Notes: a model not told the origin generated them from the letters alone. DNA of 64,000 bases from Asticcacaulis sp. ZE23SCel15 (GCF_030505395.1 NZ_CP130044.1:2651001-2715000), one strand, 5' to 3'; positions 27,255 through 37,406 are shown, counted from the stretch's first letter. Made by a program: numbers and translations.

Positions 27255-28718
27255 TTAGTGATGAAGGGCTTCGTCGTGCTGTGACGAGTTGAGACCGGCT
27301 TCTTCGTCCGCTTCCGAAACCCGCAGGCCCGTCGTGAACTTACAGATGACCAAGATGATCAGAGTGCCAACAGCCGACCACACGATAGTGAAGCCAAGGC
27401 CCGCCAACTGCTTGCCAACGGTTGCACCTTCAGCAAGGCTGTTGATGGAGGCGTCAGCGAATACAGCCGTAAGAACTGCACCGAGGAAGCCGCCTGCACC
27501 ATGGATGCCGAATGCGTCGAGCGAGTTGTCGTAACCCAGGATCTTCTTAACCCAGACCGCCGAGAAGTAGCAGACCGGACCGGCGATCAGACCAATGAAC
27601 AGAGCGCCCATCGGATTGACGAAACCAGCCGCCGGAGTGATCGCCACTAGGCCCGCGACGATGCCGGACAGGATGCCCAACAGCGAAGGCTTACGGCGAA
27701 CAATCCACTCAACGATTTTCCAGGTAATACCCGATGCGAATGCGGCAACGAGGGTGTTGAGTAGGGCGGCGGCAGCGATACCGTCCGGTGTCCAGGCGGA
27801 ACCAGCGTTGAAGCCAATCCAGCCCACGAACAGCAAAGAGGCGCCGATCATGACGAAGACGAGGTTGTTAGGTGGCATTTCTTCGGTGCCGTAGCCTTTA
27901 CGGCGGCCGAGAAAGAGTGCGGCAACCAGACCGGCGACGCCGGAGTTGACGTGAACGACTGCGCCACCGGCGAAGTCAAGCACGCCCATTGTGCCGAGGT
28001 AACCACCACCCCAGACCTGGTGACAGATCGGAGCGTAGACGAATACCGACCACAGAGCCATAAACAGCAGCAGGCCCGACAGCTTGATACGCTCTGCGAA
28101 CGCACCGGTGATCAGGGCTGGTGTGATGATGGCGAAGGTCATCTGGTAGGCAATCCACAGCATTTCAGGCAGGTAAGGGGCTGCGCTGAAGGCGGTGGAG
28201 GAGGTGACACCCTTAAGCATAAGAACATCAAAACCACCAATGAACTGGTTCATGAAATCGGCTGATTGACCGAACAGCGGGGCGCTAACCTTGCCGAAAG
28301 CGATCGAATAGCCGACCACCAGCCAGAGCAGGCCAGCGACGCAGGACACGGCAACCGATTGGGTTACGGTGGCGATGACGTTTTTCTTACGAACCATACC
28401 GCCGTAGAACAGCGCCAGACCCGGCAGGGTCATCATAAGAACCAGAGCGGTTGACAGGAAGACGAAAGCAGAGGCTGAGCCGTCCAGTTCCAGAGCGGCT
28501 TGGTGGCCGAGCAGAACAGGAGCTTCGGCGGCGGCCTCAGCTTCGGGAGCGACAGCAGCTTCGACCGCCGAAGCGGCTTCAGACATGGCTTCAGCCGCCT
28601 CAGAGGCGACCTCGGCAGCGACGGGTGCCGCGGCCATAGCCGTGCCAGCGACAGGTGCCGCCAGCATTATAGCGGCAGCACAGGCTGCGGCTCTTGATAA
28701 TTTAATCCACGTTTTCAA
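27255..28718 (-). CDS. amt: Ammonium transporter with Ala/Glu-rich N-terminal extension
   Basis: This 487-residue Amt/MEP/Rh channel moves ammonium across the inner membrane. After an apparent signal peptide (to about residue 29) there is an unusual Ala/Glu-rich segment (about 30-67), then 11 TM helices. Family marks: 'MTLPGLALFYGGMVRKKN', 'DFAGGAVVHVNSGVAGLVAAL' and 'DAFGIHGAGGFLGAVLTAVFA' with the pore histidines. It lies downstream of glnB and glnA on the same strand but has its own upstream spacer. PII (GlnB) may gate it, as GlnK does in other bacteria. Confidence 0.95.
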   Translation of the reverse strand: MKTWIKLSRAAACAAAIMLAAPVAGTAMAAAPVAAEVASEAAEAMSEAASAVEAAVAPEAEAAAEAPVLLGHQAALELDGSASAFVFLSTALVLMMTLPGLALFYGGMVRKKNVIATVTQSVAVSCVAGLLWLVVGYSIAFGKVSAPLFGQSADFMNQFIGGFDVLMLKGVTSSTAFSAAPYLPEMLWIAYQMTFAIITPALITGAFAERIKLSGLLLFMALWSVFVYAPICHQVWGGGYLGTMGVLDFAGGAVVHVNSGVAGLVAALFLGRRKGYGTEEMPPNNLVFVMIGASLLFVGWIGFNAGSAWTPDGIAAAALLNTLVAAFASGITWKIVEWIVRRKPSLLGILSGIVAGLVAITPAAGFVNPMGALFIGLIAGPVCYFSAVWVKKILGYDNSLDAFGIHGAGGFLGAVLTAVFADASINSLAEGATVGKQLAGLGFTIVWSAVGTLIILVICKFTTGLRVSEADEEAGLNSSQHDEALHH

Positions 28719-28899
28719 AGTATCCCCCTTGGTTAAGCGGATGTTGCACAGGCGAACAGTGCCGCCTTATGCCTTCAACTCAAAGGCTTTTTATCATGTT
28801 AAAGATACGTAAAGGGGTGCGGGGTGCGCGATTGCGTCATTTATGTGTCAATTTGAACCGTATTGGTGCTTAAAGATATGTTTTGAAAGTGGTTGCTTA

Positions 28900-28930
28900 T
28901 GAAATTAAAATAATAACATTTGAAATTAAA
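28900..28930. repeat. Two copies of TGAAATTAAA, 21 bp apart
   Basis: TGAAATTAAA occurs at 28900-28909 and again at 28921-28930, exactly two helical turns apart, some 180-210 bp upstream of amt. It may be a tandem binding site. It could also be chance in AT-rich DNA. Confidence 0.4.
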
Positions 28931-28953
28931 TGTCAGGTTTGAATTGAGCAAAA

Positions 28954-28982
28954 ATTAAGCCGCCCAAAATGGGCGGCTTAAT
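28954..28982. terminator. Terminator after glnA
   Basis: TTAAGCCGCCC pairs with GGGCGGCTTAA (28955-28965 with 28971-28981) around a 5-base loop. The minus-strand side continues in T residues. It lies 31 bases after the glnA stop. Confidence 0.9.
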
Positions 28983-29012
28983 CAATTATTTCAAACGATT
29001 ATGAGTTCGAAA

Positions 29013-30419
29013 TTAGCACTTGTAGTACATTTCAAACTCGACCGGATGCGGACGAAGTTCCATGTTCATGACTTCTTCCATCTTAAGCTCGATGTAGGAG
29101 TTGATGAAATCGTCATCCATCACGCCGCCCTTTTTGAGGAAGGAGCGGTCGGCGTCGAGGCAGTTGAGGGCTTCGCGCAAGGAACCGCAAACTTCCGGCA
29201 CCAGTTTTTGCTCCTGGGGCGGCAGGTCGTACAGGTTCTTATCGGCAGGTGCGCCCGGATCGATACGGTTTTCGATACCGTCAAGGCCAGCCATAAGCAG
29301 GGCCACGAAGGTCAGGTAAGGGTTGCCCATCGGATCAGGGAAGCGGGCTTCGAGGCGCTTGCCCTTCGGTGAAGAGACCCACGGAATACGGATCGAGGCC
29401 GAACGGTTGCGGGCCGAATAGGCCAGCTTAACCGGCGCTTCGTAACCCGGAACCAGACGCTTATAGGAGTTGGTAGTCGAGTTGGCAAAAGCGTTGATGG
29501 CTTTGGCGTGCTTGATGATGCCGCCGATGTACCACAGGCACATGTCGGACAGGCCTGCATACTTATCGCCAGCGAACGACGGCTTGCCGCCTTTCCAGAT
29601 CGACATGTGAACGTGCATGCCCGAACCGTTGTCACCAAACATTGGCTTAGCCATGAAGGTGGCCGATTTGCCGTAGGCATGGGCTACGTTTTGAACGACG
29701 TACTTATAGAGCTGAAGACGGTCGGCCATGGTCAGCATGTCCGAGAACTTCAGGCCCAATTCGTGCTGAGCGGGCGCCACTTCGTGGTGGTGCTTCTCGG
29801 TTTCCATACCGAGTTCTTCCATCACCGCCAGCATTTCGCCGCGCAGATCCTGGCAGGAGTTGATGGGGTTGACCGGGAAGTAGCCACCCTTAGGGCCAGG
29901 GCGGTGGCCCATATTGCCTTCTGGGTAAACCTTAGCCGAGTTGTGCGGCAGTTCGGTCGAATTGAACGCATAGCCGGTGTTGTCCGGAGAAATCGACCAG
30001 CGCACGTCATCAAAGATGAAGAATTCGGCTTCAGGACCAAAGAAGGCGATATCGCCGATGCCGGACGATGCCAGATAGGCCAGAGCCTTTTTCGCCATCG
30101 AACGCGGATCGCGGTTGTAAGGCTCGTTGGTGTCGGGGTTCACAACGTCGCAGAACAGGAAGAGGGTGGTCTGCTGATAGAACGGATCGATATAGGCCGT
30201 TTTCAGGTCGGGACGCAGCTTCATGTCCGACTCGTTGATCGCCTTCCAGCCGGCGATGGACGAACCGTCAAACATGGTGCCGTCTTCGAGGAACTCTTCG
30301 TCGACCAGACCGATGTCAAAAGTGACGTGTTGCATTTTGCCGCGGACATCAGTGAAACGAACGTCAACATATTTGACGTCCTTTTCTTTGATGAGGTTTA
30401 GAATTTCATTTGCAGTCAT
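29013..30419 (-). CDS. glnA: Glutamine synthetase type I
   Basis: This 468-residue GSI makes glutamine from glutamate, ammonia and ATP as a cytoplasmic dodecamer. '[18 protein letters not shown]' starts it, '[10 protein letters not shown]' and '[12 protein letters not shown]' hold metal and substrate residues. The adenylylation tyrosine is Tyr397 in 'NLYDLPPQE', so GlnE control is expected. The final '[11 protein letters not shown]' is usual for proteobacterial GSI. The gene is 41 bp after glnB and has its own terminator. Confidence 0.98.
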   Translation of the reverse strand: MTANEILNLIKEKDVKYVDVRFTDVRGKMQHVTFDIGLVDEEFLEDGTMFDGSSIAGWKAINESDMKLRPDLKTAYIDPFYQQTTLFLFCDVVNPDTNEPYNRDPRSMAKKALAYLASSGIGDIAFFGPEAEFFIFDDVRWSISPDNTGYAFNSTELPHNSAKVYPEGNMGHRPGPKGGYFPVNPINSCQDLRGEMLAVMEELGMETEKHHHEVAPAQHELGLKFSDMLTMADRLQLYKYVVQNVAHAYGKSATFMAKPMFGDNGSGMHVHMSIWKGGKPSFAGDKYAGLSDMCLWYIGGIIKHAKAINAFANSTTNSYKRLVPGYEAPVKLAYSARNRSASIRIPWVSSPKGKRLEARFPDPMGNPYLTFVALLMAGLDGIENRIDPGAPADKNLYDLPPQEQKLVPEVCGSLREALNCLDADRSFLKKGGVMDDDFINSYIELKMEEVMNMELRPHPVEFEMYYKC

Positions 30420-30460
30420 TTGAGACGCCCCGAAACCTTGAGTTTAATAATGAAGAGAAA

Positions 30461-31239
<779 letters not shown>

Positions 31240-31324
31240 GCGGTCGTGGCGGAACTGGTAGACGCACTGGGTTTAGGTTCCAGCGCCGAGAGGCGTGGAG
31301 GTTCGAGTCCTCTCGACCGCACCA
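31240..31324 (+). tRNA. tRNA-Leu (anticodon TAG)
   Basis: The acceptor stem GCGGTCG/CGACCGC closes the gene. The D-loop has GGTAGACGC, the anticodon loop reads TTTAGGT (TAG), a long variable arm marks it as class II, and GGTTCGAGTCC is the T arm. ACCA is encoded at 31321-31324 and a T-run follows. Length is 85 bases. Confidence 0.95.
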
Positions 31325-31493
31325 TTTTTTCTCCGATAAATTTGGATTTCTAGTGGCGCTCAGCGGCAGGGCCGCTCGGCGGCGCGCAGCCTGCGCTCCC
31401 ACTTGGTCGCTAGTCGCTACACTTAGGTTCGAGTTTTCGGCGGCTATATGACCGATCACCAGCACCCGGTCGGATGCTGTGAAAGCTTTCCGA

Positions 31494-31958
31494 CTAAACC
31501 GGCTTAGAGACCATCAGCCAGAATACGACGACAATCGCCGGAAAGGCGAGGCTGCCCAGCGTAATCCACCAGCGGTCTAATCGCCAATAGCGCTCAGGTA
31601 GTGAGGTGCCGGTATCAACCGCAATGCGGGCCATATCGCGCATCTTGATTTGCATCCACACCACCGGCACCCAGCACAAGCCCGCGAAGACGTAGAGCAA
31701 AAGCCCCCACAATATCCAGAGATCCGTCAGGCTGTAGCCGGCCATGTGGACCATATAAAGCCCGCTCAAAAGCTGAATGATCACCGCAGGGGTCGTGAAC
31801 AGCCAATCGGCAATAACCACATGACGCACCGCGAAATAGATATCGCGCGTGTCTTTGCTTCGATTCGCCACGAACATGTAAAAGGCGCTGCCTATGCCTG
31901 TGCCAAACAGTATGGTTGAACTTAAGACATGCATCCATTTGATCAGTTCGTAGCTCAT
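31494..31958 (-). CDS. DUF2269 family membrane protein
   Basis: This 154-residue inner-membrane protein has four hydrophobic helices (about residues 5-27, 48-70, 78-102 and 130-152). 'IKWMHVLSSTILFGTGIGSAFYM' and 'RHVVIADWLFTTPAVIIQLLSG' are typical of DUF2269. Function is unknown. It is divergent from the DUF393 gene; no link beyond position was seen. Confidence 0.85.
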   Translation of the reverse strand: MSYELIKWMHVLSSTILFGTGIGSAFYMFVANRSKDTRDIYFAVRHVVIADWLFTTPAVIIQLLSGLYMVHMAGYSLTDLWILWGLLLYVFAGLCWVPVVWMQIKMRDMARIAVDTGTSLPERYWRLDRWWITLGSLAFPAIVVVFWLMVSKPV

Positions 31959-32043
31959 GGTTTTTCTTTACCTTTATGCCCGCTGGAGATGGCAGGTTTA
32001 ATACGCTATATCAAACAGATTGCGATAGAGAGGAAGTCTGGAC

Positions 32044-32460
32044 GTGCGTGATGATTCTGATCCCGAAGGCGTCTGGTTTATCTACGATAGGGATTGCCCG
32101 GTCTGCGCTATGTCGGCGGAAATCGTTAAATTAAGGCGCAATTTCCGGCTGCACCTTATCAATGCCCGTGATGAGGGGGCGCATGATTTTGTGAAGCAGA
32201 TTGATGCGGCGGGATTTGATCTGAATCAGGGCATGGCGATTATCTATCAATCCCGGATCTATATCGGGGATGAAGCCTTAGCCTTGATTGCAGCCCTGAG
32301 CGATGACCGGCGCATATGGGGTTGGATAGTTCATCATATCTTTAAGTCCAGAACACGCTCGCGGGTTATGTATCCGTTTCTACGGGCCTTTAGAAATGGA
32401 TTGCTGAAGCTAAAAGGCGTGCGTCCTATTGATATGAAGGCGATGCCGCGTGACCGATAA
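32044..32460 (+). CDS. DCC-family (DUF393) thiol-disulfide protein
   Basis: This 138-residue protein of the DUF393/DCC family has the 'YDRDCPVC' motif (Cys-Pro-x-Cys, residues 18-21) and is a likely thiol-disulfide oxidoreductase. A GTG start at 32044 follows an AGAGGAAG site. Its 3' end overlaps the DUF4166 gene by 11 bp, and a third gene starts inside the stop of the second, so the three are an operon. Function is unknown. Confidence 0.87.
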   Translation: MRDDSDPEGVWFIYDRDCPVCAMSAEIVKLRRNFRLHLINARDEGAHDFVKQIDAAGFDLNQGMAIIYQSRIYIGDEALALIAALSDDRRIWGWIVHHIFKSRTRSRVMYPFLRAFRNGLLKLKGVRPIDMKAMPRDR

Positions 32461-33061
32461 GCCTATTTTTGAAGCTGTGTTCGGAGGCGCGTGGCCGCAT
32501 TTGCCGCCGGTTTTCAAAGCGCATTATGCCAATCGACCATTCAGTAGCGACATGGTGCAGGTTGATGGTCTTATGAAGGTTGAACTGTCGGCTTTAGCAA
32601 AAGCTCTGTCGCCGTTGATGCGGCTGACCAAGGCCCTAGTCCCGCAATCGGGCGATGATATTCCGGTGACTGTGACCTTCAGCAGCGAACCTGATGACAA
32701 TGGCTTTCGCTTTGATCGAGCGTTCAGATTCCCCGGTCGTAAACCCTATCATTTTCGCTCGCGCATGGTAGCCGCGGGTGAGGGCGATATTATTGAATGG
32801 ATGCCGTCGGGCATAGGCTGGCACGCGCGATATGGTTTTGATGGTGAAAAGGTGACGATGCACCATAGGGGTTACAATTTGCGTGTATTTGGGGTGTCAT
32901 TGCCGGTGCCGCTGGAATGGTTGATCGGGCGCGGCTATGCCGAAGAACGGGCCATAGATGACGCGCAGTTTGAAATGTATATGGATCTGCGTCACGCTTG
33001 GTTTGGCCGCATCTATGCCTATAGCGGTACATTCACGGTCACGAGCATGCGTTTAAGCTGA
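32450..33061 (+). CDS. DUF4166 family protein
   Basis: This 203-residue protein matches DUF4166: 'FGGAWPHLPPVFKAHYANRPF' near the start and 'VPLEWLIGRGYAEERAIDDAQFEMYMDLRHAWFGRIYAYSG' (about residues 150-195). Members often follow or are fused to saccharopine dehydrogenase-like proteins, and here the next gene encodes one. Function unknown. The start lies inside the DUF393 gene and the stop overlaps the next ATG by one base. Confidence 0.85.
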   Translation: MTDKPIFEAVFGGAWPHLPPVFKAHYANRPFSSDMVQVDGLMKVELSALAKALSPLMRLTKALVPQSGDDIPVTVTFSSEPDDNGFRFDRAFRFPGRKPYHFRSRMVAAGEGDIIEWMPSGIGWHARYGFDGEKVTMHHRGYNLRVFGVSLPVPLEWLIGRGYAEERAIDDAQFEMYMDLRHAWFGRIYAYSGTFTVTSMRLS

Positions 33062-34179
33062 TGGGTAAGGTTCTGATCCTTGGGGGATATGGCAATTTCG
33101 GTAAGCGGATTGCCGAGGCGCTGATCCGGTCAAATGTGCCCGTGATCATCGCCGGACGCGATCTGTCTAAGGCGCAGGCGTTAGCGCATCGGCTTAAGGC
33201 TATGGTACCTGACGCGGAGGTTGGGGCGGCTTTTATCAATGTTGACGACGGGCTGATTGAGACGCTGAAAAATCTGTCGCCAAAGGTTGTGGTCAATACG
33301 GTCGGGCCGTTTCAGCGGCAGGATTATCATGTCGCCCGCGCCTGTATCGCTGCGGGGATGCACTATATCGATCTTGCCGATGGGCGGGAGTTTGTTACGG
33401 GCATCACCGCGCTCGATGATCAGGCCAAGGCTGAAAACCTTTGCGTCATCAGTGGTGCCAGCACGGTGCCTGGGCTATCGTCGGCTGTGGTTGAGCGCTA
33501 CCGAAGCCAGTTCTCTGTGATAGAATCAATGATGTACGGCATCAATCCGGGTCAGAAGGCCGAGCGGGGATTGGCGACCACGAAGGGCATACTGAGTTAT
33601 GTCGGCAAAAAGCTAAAACCCGGATTGGGGCAGGGTGGTGTGCGGTATGGCTGGCAGGATGTCTACCGGCAAACCTACCCTGAGCTTGGGACGCGCTGGA
33701 TGGCTAATTGCGATGTGCCCGATCTGGATCTGCTGCCGGAGGCTTACGGCATAAAGTTCATCCGCTTTTCAGCGGGACTGGAGCATCCTTTGCTGCATCT
33801 GGGGCTGTGGGGCTTAAGCTGGCTGGTGCGGATCGGGGTGCCGCTTAAGCTTGAGCGTCATGCCGCATTGATGTTGCGCATGAGCGACCTGTTTAATGGA
33901 CTGGGTACGGCAGATGGCGGTATGCACGTTATCCTGCGCGGGACTGATGCCGCGGGGCAAATGCGTGAGGTGCGCTGGTTTATCATTGCCCGTAACGGCG
34001 ATGGCCCGCAAATCCCATGCGTCCCGGCAATCATTCTGGCGCGAGGTCTGGCACAAAATGATCGGACGGTAGCGGATATCGGGGCAGGTGCAAAAGCCTG
34101 CGTCGGGTTAGTCAATATTGATGACTATCTGGCCGAACTCCAAAGGTTTGATATGAAGATGCACCACTTTGAGAATTAG
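33061..34179 (+). CDS. Saccharopine dehydrogenase-like NAD(P)-binding protein
   Basis: This 372-residue protein starts with a Rossmann fold 'VLILGGYGNFGKRIAEAL' and the 'VVNTVGPFQ' and 'GMHYIDLADGREFV' stretches of the saccharopine dehydrogenase family. Such stand-alone members often have unknown substrates, and trans-acting enoyl or lipid roles have been suggested. It ends the DUF393-DUF4166 operon. Its last 4 bases overlap the opposing symporter gene. Confidence 0.87.
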   Translation: MGKVLILGGYGNFGKRIAEALIRSNVPVIIAGRDLSKAQALAHRLKAMVPDAEVGAAFINVDDGLIETLKNLSPKVVVNTVGPFQRQDYHVARACIAAGMHYIDLADGREFVTGITALDDQAKAENLCVISGASTVPGLSSAVVERYRSQFSVIESMMYGINPGQKAERGLATTKGILSYVGKKLKPGLGQGGVRYGWQDVYRQTYPELGTRWMANCDVPDLDLLPEAYGIKFIRFSAGLEHPLLHLGLWGLSWLVRIGVPLKLERHAALMLRMSDLFNGLGTADGGMHVILRGTDAAGQMREVRWFIIARNGDGPQIPCVPAIILARGLAQNDRTVADIGAGAKACVGLVNIDDYLAELQRFDMKMHHFEN

Positions 34180-35534
34180 TTCTGGCGATAAAAATCGTCT
34201 AATTCATCGGGGCTAGGTTCATAGGATTTACGGCCATAATAGATGTCTTCATCCAGTTCGCCCTCGGTCTTGGCAACGGCGAGGGCGACCACGGAATCGC
34301 TGATGACGTTGATGGTGGTGCGGGCCATATCCATGATGCGGTCCACGGGTAGGATAAAGCCTACAATCAGGGCGACCTGTGCCGGTGTAGCGCCAAAGGT
34401 TTGCAAAACCACGGCGGCCAGAAACAATGAAGCTGACGGTATTCCGGCGGCACCGATCGCGGATATAGTGGCGGTCACCACAATCATGGCGTAGTGGCTT
34501 AAGGTCAGCTCATAGCCAAATATACGCGCTGTGAAGACAGCCAGAACGCCAAGATAAAGCGCGGTGCCATCCATATTGATGGTCGCCCCCAGCGGCAGGG
34601 TTGAACCGGCAATTGATCGATTGACCCCCAGTTTTTGGGTGGTGCAGGCGATGGTGACGGGCAGGGTGGCGTTGCTTGAGGCCGTGGAATAGCCGACTGC
34701 GGCGGCATCGGCAACACCCTTGAAAAACCGGTTTAGTGGCAGGCGCAGCCACAGCTTGATTATCGCGAAATAGACGATAATCATATAGGTGATGAGCGCC
34801 AGATATACGCAGGCCACCAGTAGTAATATGGATTTGAAGGCTTCAAGTCCCTGGCTTGCGACCGTATAGGCGATCAGGGCGAATACGCCGATGGGGGCGA
34901 ATTCCATGACGATCTGAGTAACCTTAAGCATGGCCTCAGATGCGGCTGTAAACACATCGCCCGCCAGCTTCGCGGAAGGGCCCGCTAAAATTATGCCGAT
35001 GCCAAATATAACGGCGAAGAATATGATGGCCAGAACGTCGCCTTCAACCAGCGCGACAACCGGATTTTGCGGTATGACCTCCAGCAGCCGTTCCCGTAAG
35101 GAGGGGGTGTCGGAAGCCAGTGGTGTGGCCTCTGTCGCATCAAAGCTGATGCCCTGACCGGGCTGAAAAATATTGCCGAATATTAGCCCGACTATGTTGG
35201 CGCACATGGTCATCAGCAGATAAAGCCCGATGGTTTTCAGCCCGACCGTCCCCAGCTTTTTCGGATCGCCAAGGGCGACGACCCCGGCCACCAGCGTGGT
35301 GAAAATCAGCGGCACGATCAGCATCCGCAACAGCCGCATGAAGATATCACCGAAGGGGCCGAGATAGGTCTTGATCCAATGGGCGGCAACGCTTTTGGCC
35401 TCACCCGGAGCTATGCCTATATGCAGCCCCCAATAGATCAGCGCATGTTGCAGGCCATAGCCTGTGATAACGCCAAGGACGAGCGCCAGCATGACCCGCC
35501 CCCACAAAGGTATGCTAAACCACCATCTGAACAT
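34176..35534 (-). CDS. Dicarboxylate/amino acid:cation symporter (DAACS)
   Basis: This 452-residue multi-pass transporter of the GltP/DctA type imports glutamate, aspartate or C4-dicarboxylates with H+ or Na+. Diagnostic parts: 'RLLRMLIVPLIFTTLVAGV', 'YSTASSNATLPVTIACT' (serine-rich re-entrant loop) and 'NMDGTALYLGVLAVFTARIFG' (the NMDG substrate motif). Eight hydrophobic helices and two hairpins can be traced. Which substrate it takes cannot be read from the sequence. It is a single gene. Confidence 0.93.
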   Translation of the reverse strand: MFRWWFSIPLWGRVMLALVLGVITGYGLQHALIYWGLHIGIAPGEAKSVAAHWIKTYLGPFGDIFMRLLRMLIVPLIFTTLVAGVVALGDPKKLGTVGLKTIGLYLLMTMCANIVGLIFGNIFQPGQGISFDATEATPLASDTPSLRERLLEVIPQNPVVALVEGDVLAIIFFAVIFGIGIILAGPSAKLAGDVFTAASEAMLKVTQIVMEFAPIGVFALIAYTVASQGLEAFKSILLLVACVYLALITYMIIVYFAIIKLWLRLPLNRFFKGVADAAAVGYSTASSNATLPVTIACTTQKLGVNRSIAGSTLPLGATINMDGTALYLGVLAVFTARIFGYELTLSHYAMIVVTATISAIGAAGIPSASLFLAAVVLQTFGATPAQVALIVGFILPVDRIMDMARTTINVISDSVVALAVAKTEGELDEDIYYGRKSYEPSPDELDDFYRQN

Positions 35535-35668
35535 GCTGTGCTCCCGATCATATGACGGCTGACTGTGGCACAGGCGTAAAGATGCGGCAACCGTGCCCAG
35601 CGCTTTGGGGCGGCCTTTGGATTGTCATGAAATTGGCCCGAAAAAGCGAGAAAACTGGCTATATACCG

Positions 35669-35697
35669 TTGACCTTGAGGCGTATCATGCCATAGAT
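35669..35697 (+). promoter_or_regulatory. Candidate housekeeping promoter of tig
   Basis: TTGACC (35669-35674) and ATAGAT (35692-35697) are 17 bp apart, about 115 bp upstream of the tig ATG. This resembles the Caulobacter sigma-73 pattern. It is inferred. Confidence 0.4.
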
Positions 35698-35810
35698 GCG
35701 CTTCTTTTGAATTTCCGCACCGGCGACTTTGCCGGTCGGTCGTGTTTTGTCTGAATTGTGCGTCCGGCAAGGGCTGGAAAGGGCGCGGTTCTAAAAGGTA
35801 CTGAAAATCG

Positions 35811-37148
35811 ATGCAAGTCGTTGAAAAACTGAATGAAGGCCTGTCGCGCGTCTACGAAGTCACGATCGCTAAAGATCTACTGACGCAAAAGCTGAACGCC
35901 AAAATCGCCGAAGTTGCCCCCAAAATGAACGTGAAGGGCTTCCGTCCCGGCAAGGTGCCGCCGGCCCATGTCAGAAAGCTTTACGGCAAGGAATTGATGA
36001 GCGAAATCCTTCAGGAAACGCTCACTGAAACGACCCAGTCGGCGCTGGATCAAAATAAAGTGCGTCCGGCCAGCCAGCCTGAACTGACCCCGCTCGGCGA
36101 TATCGAAGCGGTCATCAAGGGCGAATCTGATTTTGCTTACCAGATCGCGGTTGAGCAAATGCCGGATTTCGAGCCGGTTGATGTGGCCACGCTCGAACTG
36201 ACCCGCCCGGTCTATGAGCCGACCGAAGACGAAATCAATGAAGCCCTGAACGGCATCGTATCGCAGCAAAAGCAGTATGAGCCCAAGGGAGGCAAAGCCC
36301 CGAAGGCTGCCGACGGCGACAAGCTGAACATCGATTTTGTCGGTAAGGTTGACGGCGAAGTGTTTGACGGCGGCTCGATGGAAGGTGCTGATCTGGTCAT
36401 CGGTTCCGGCCAGTTCATTCCGGGCTTTGAAGAGCAACTGATCGGCGCCAAAAAGGGCGAAGAGCGCGTATTGAACGTGACCTTCCCGGCTGATTATGGT
36501 GCGGCCAACCTGGCCGGCAAAGAAGCGACGTTCGAGACTAAGGTCAATGAAATTTCGGCGCCGAAAGATGCCGTGGCGGACGATGACTTCGCCAAGGGCC
36601 TCGGCCTCGAAGGTCTGGATGCGCTCAAGGGCCTCCTGAAGACCCAGATCGAGCAGCAATATAAGACCGCTGCTCGTTTCAAGATGAAGCGTGCTCTGCT
36701 TGATATTCTTGATGAAAAGCATTCGTTCGATCTGCCGCAAAAAATGCTGGACGCTGAGTTTGCCGGTATCTGGCAGCAGGTTGAGCAGGACAAGGCCGCG
36801 GGCCAACTGTCCGAAGAAGATGTCGGCAAGTCTGAGGACGATCTTAAGGCCGAATACCGCAAGATCGCTGAGCGCCGCGTGCGTCTTGGCCTCGTGCTCG
36901 CTGAAATCGGCACCCGTCAGAACGTGACCGTATCGGATCAGGAACTGGCTCAGGCCATCGCTCAGGAAGCCCGCAACTATCCGGGCCAGGAGCGTCAGGT
37001 GTTTGAATATTTCCGTTCAAACCCGGCGGCATCCGCTCAGCTTCGTGCGCCGCTCTATGAAGAAAAGGTCGTTGATGCGATCTTTGAACTGGCCAAGGTA
37101 TCGGAAGCACCGATCACCAAGGAAGAGCTTTTGGCCGAAGACGAGTAG
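35811..37148 (+). CDS. tig: Trigger factor
   Basis: This 445-residue ribosome-bound chaperone helps new chains fold. The ribosome-binding N-terminus has the signature 'KGFRPGKVPP' (residues 43-52, versus GFRxGKxP). A FKBP-type PPIase domain follows (about 160-245, 'GDKLNIDFVGKVDGEVFDGG'), then a helical C-terminal arm. The tig-clpP-clpX-lon order is a classic proteostasis group. Ends with a long hairpin terminator. Confidence 0.96.
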   Translation: MQVVEKLNEGLSRVYEVTIAKDLLTQKLNAKIAEVAPKMNVKGFRPGKVPPAHVRKLYGKELMSEILQETLTETTQSALDQNKVRPASQPELTPLGDIEAVIKGESDFAYQIAVEQMPDFEPVDVATLELTRPVYEPTEDEINEALNGIVSQQKQYEPKGGKAPKAADGDKLNIDFVGKVDGEVFDGGSMEGADLVIGSGQFIPGFEEQLIGAKKGEERVLNVTFPADYGAANLAGKEATFETKVNEISAPKDAVADDDFAKGLGLEGLDALKGLLKTQIEQQYKTAARFKMKRALLDILDEKHSFDLPQKMLDAEFAGIWQQVEQDKAAGQLSEEDVGKSEDDLKAEYRKIAERRVRLGLVLAEIGTRQNVTVSDQELAQAIAQEARNYPGQERQVFEYFRSNPAASAQLRAPLYEEKVVDAIFELAKVSEAPITKEELLAEDE

Positions 37149-37218
37149 GGCCACAGGCCCTACGACCCGGAACTTGGAGTAAGCTTCACAGCCGGTGTTA
37201 AGTGTTGAAATTATTAGG

Positions 37219-37285
37219 GTGCAGGGACTGCGCTCAAGAAGCGCTAGCGTTAGCGCAACTTGAATGTCTTCCCTGCATCTTTTTT
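37219..37285 (+). terminator. Long hairpin terminator after tig
   Basis: GTGCAGGGA pairs with TCCCTGCAT (37219-37227 with 37270-37278) and is followed by a run of six Ts (37280-37285). The hairpin's inner part is the 31-bp repeat at 37228-37258, which forms its own stem. Confidence 0.7.
37228..37258 (+). repeat. 31-bp element shared with the lon upstream region (inverted)
   Basis: The 31 bases here match the reverse complement of 43302-43331 with one mismatch and one gap. Both ends contain GCGCT/AGCGC arms that can pair. The copy is 149 bp upstream of the clpP ATG, inside the tig terminator hairpin. It looks like a small mobile or REP-like repeat, or a shared regulatory hairpin. Confidence 0.65.
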
Positions 37286-37343
37286 GCGCTTGAAAAGCTG
37301 TGGGTAAATTGCCAGTTTGTAAAAGGGGTTCGCTGGGTGTCCA

Positions 37344-37371
37344 CTTTCGTTTAAGAGTTTTAACCCTATAT
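37344..37371 (+). promoter_or_regulatory. Candidate heat-shock (sigma-32) promoter of clpP
   Basis: CTTTCG-N14-CCCTATAT is a fair match to the RpoH pattern CTTGAA-N13/15-CCCCATNT, 36 bp upstream of the clpP ATG. The -10 half is better than the -35 half. Confidence 0.4.
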
Positions 37372-37406
37372 ACGAATCCACAAGCCAATTTTGATCAGGG
37401 GCAATT

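Noticed and set aside
28719-28790. Sigma-54 promoter for amt
   Set aside because: GGCAC...TGTGCAA appears on the minus strand but the spacing is 14 bp rather than 10 between the GG and GC.
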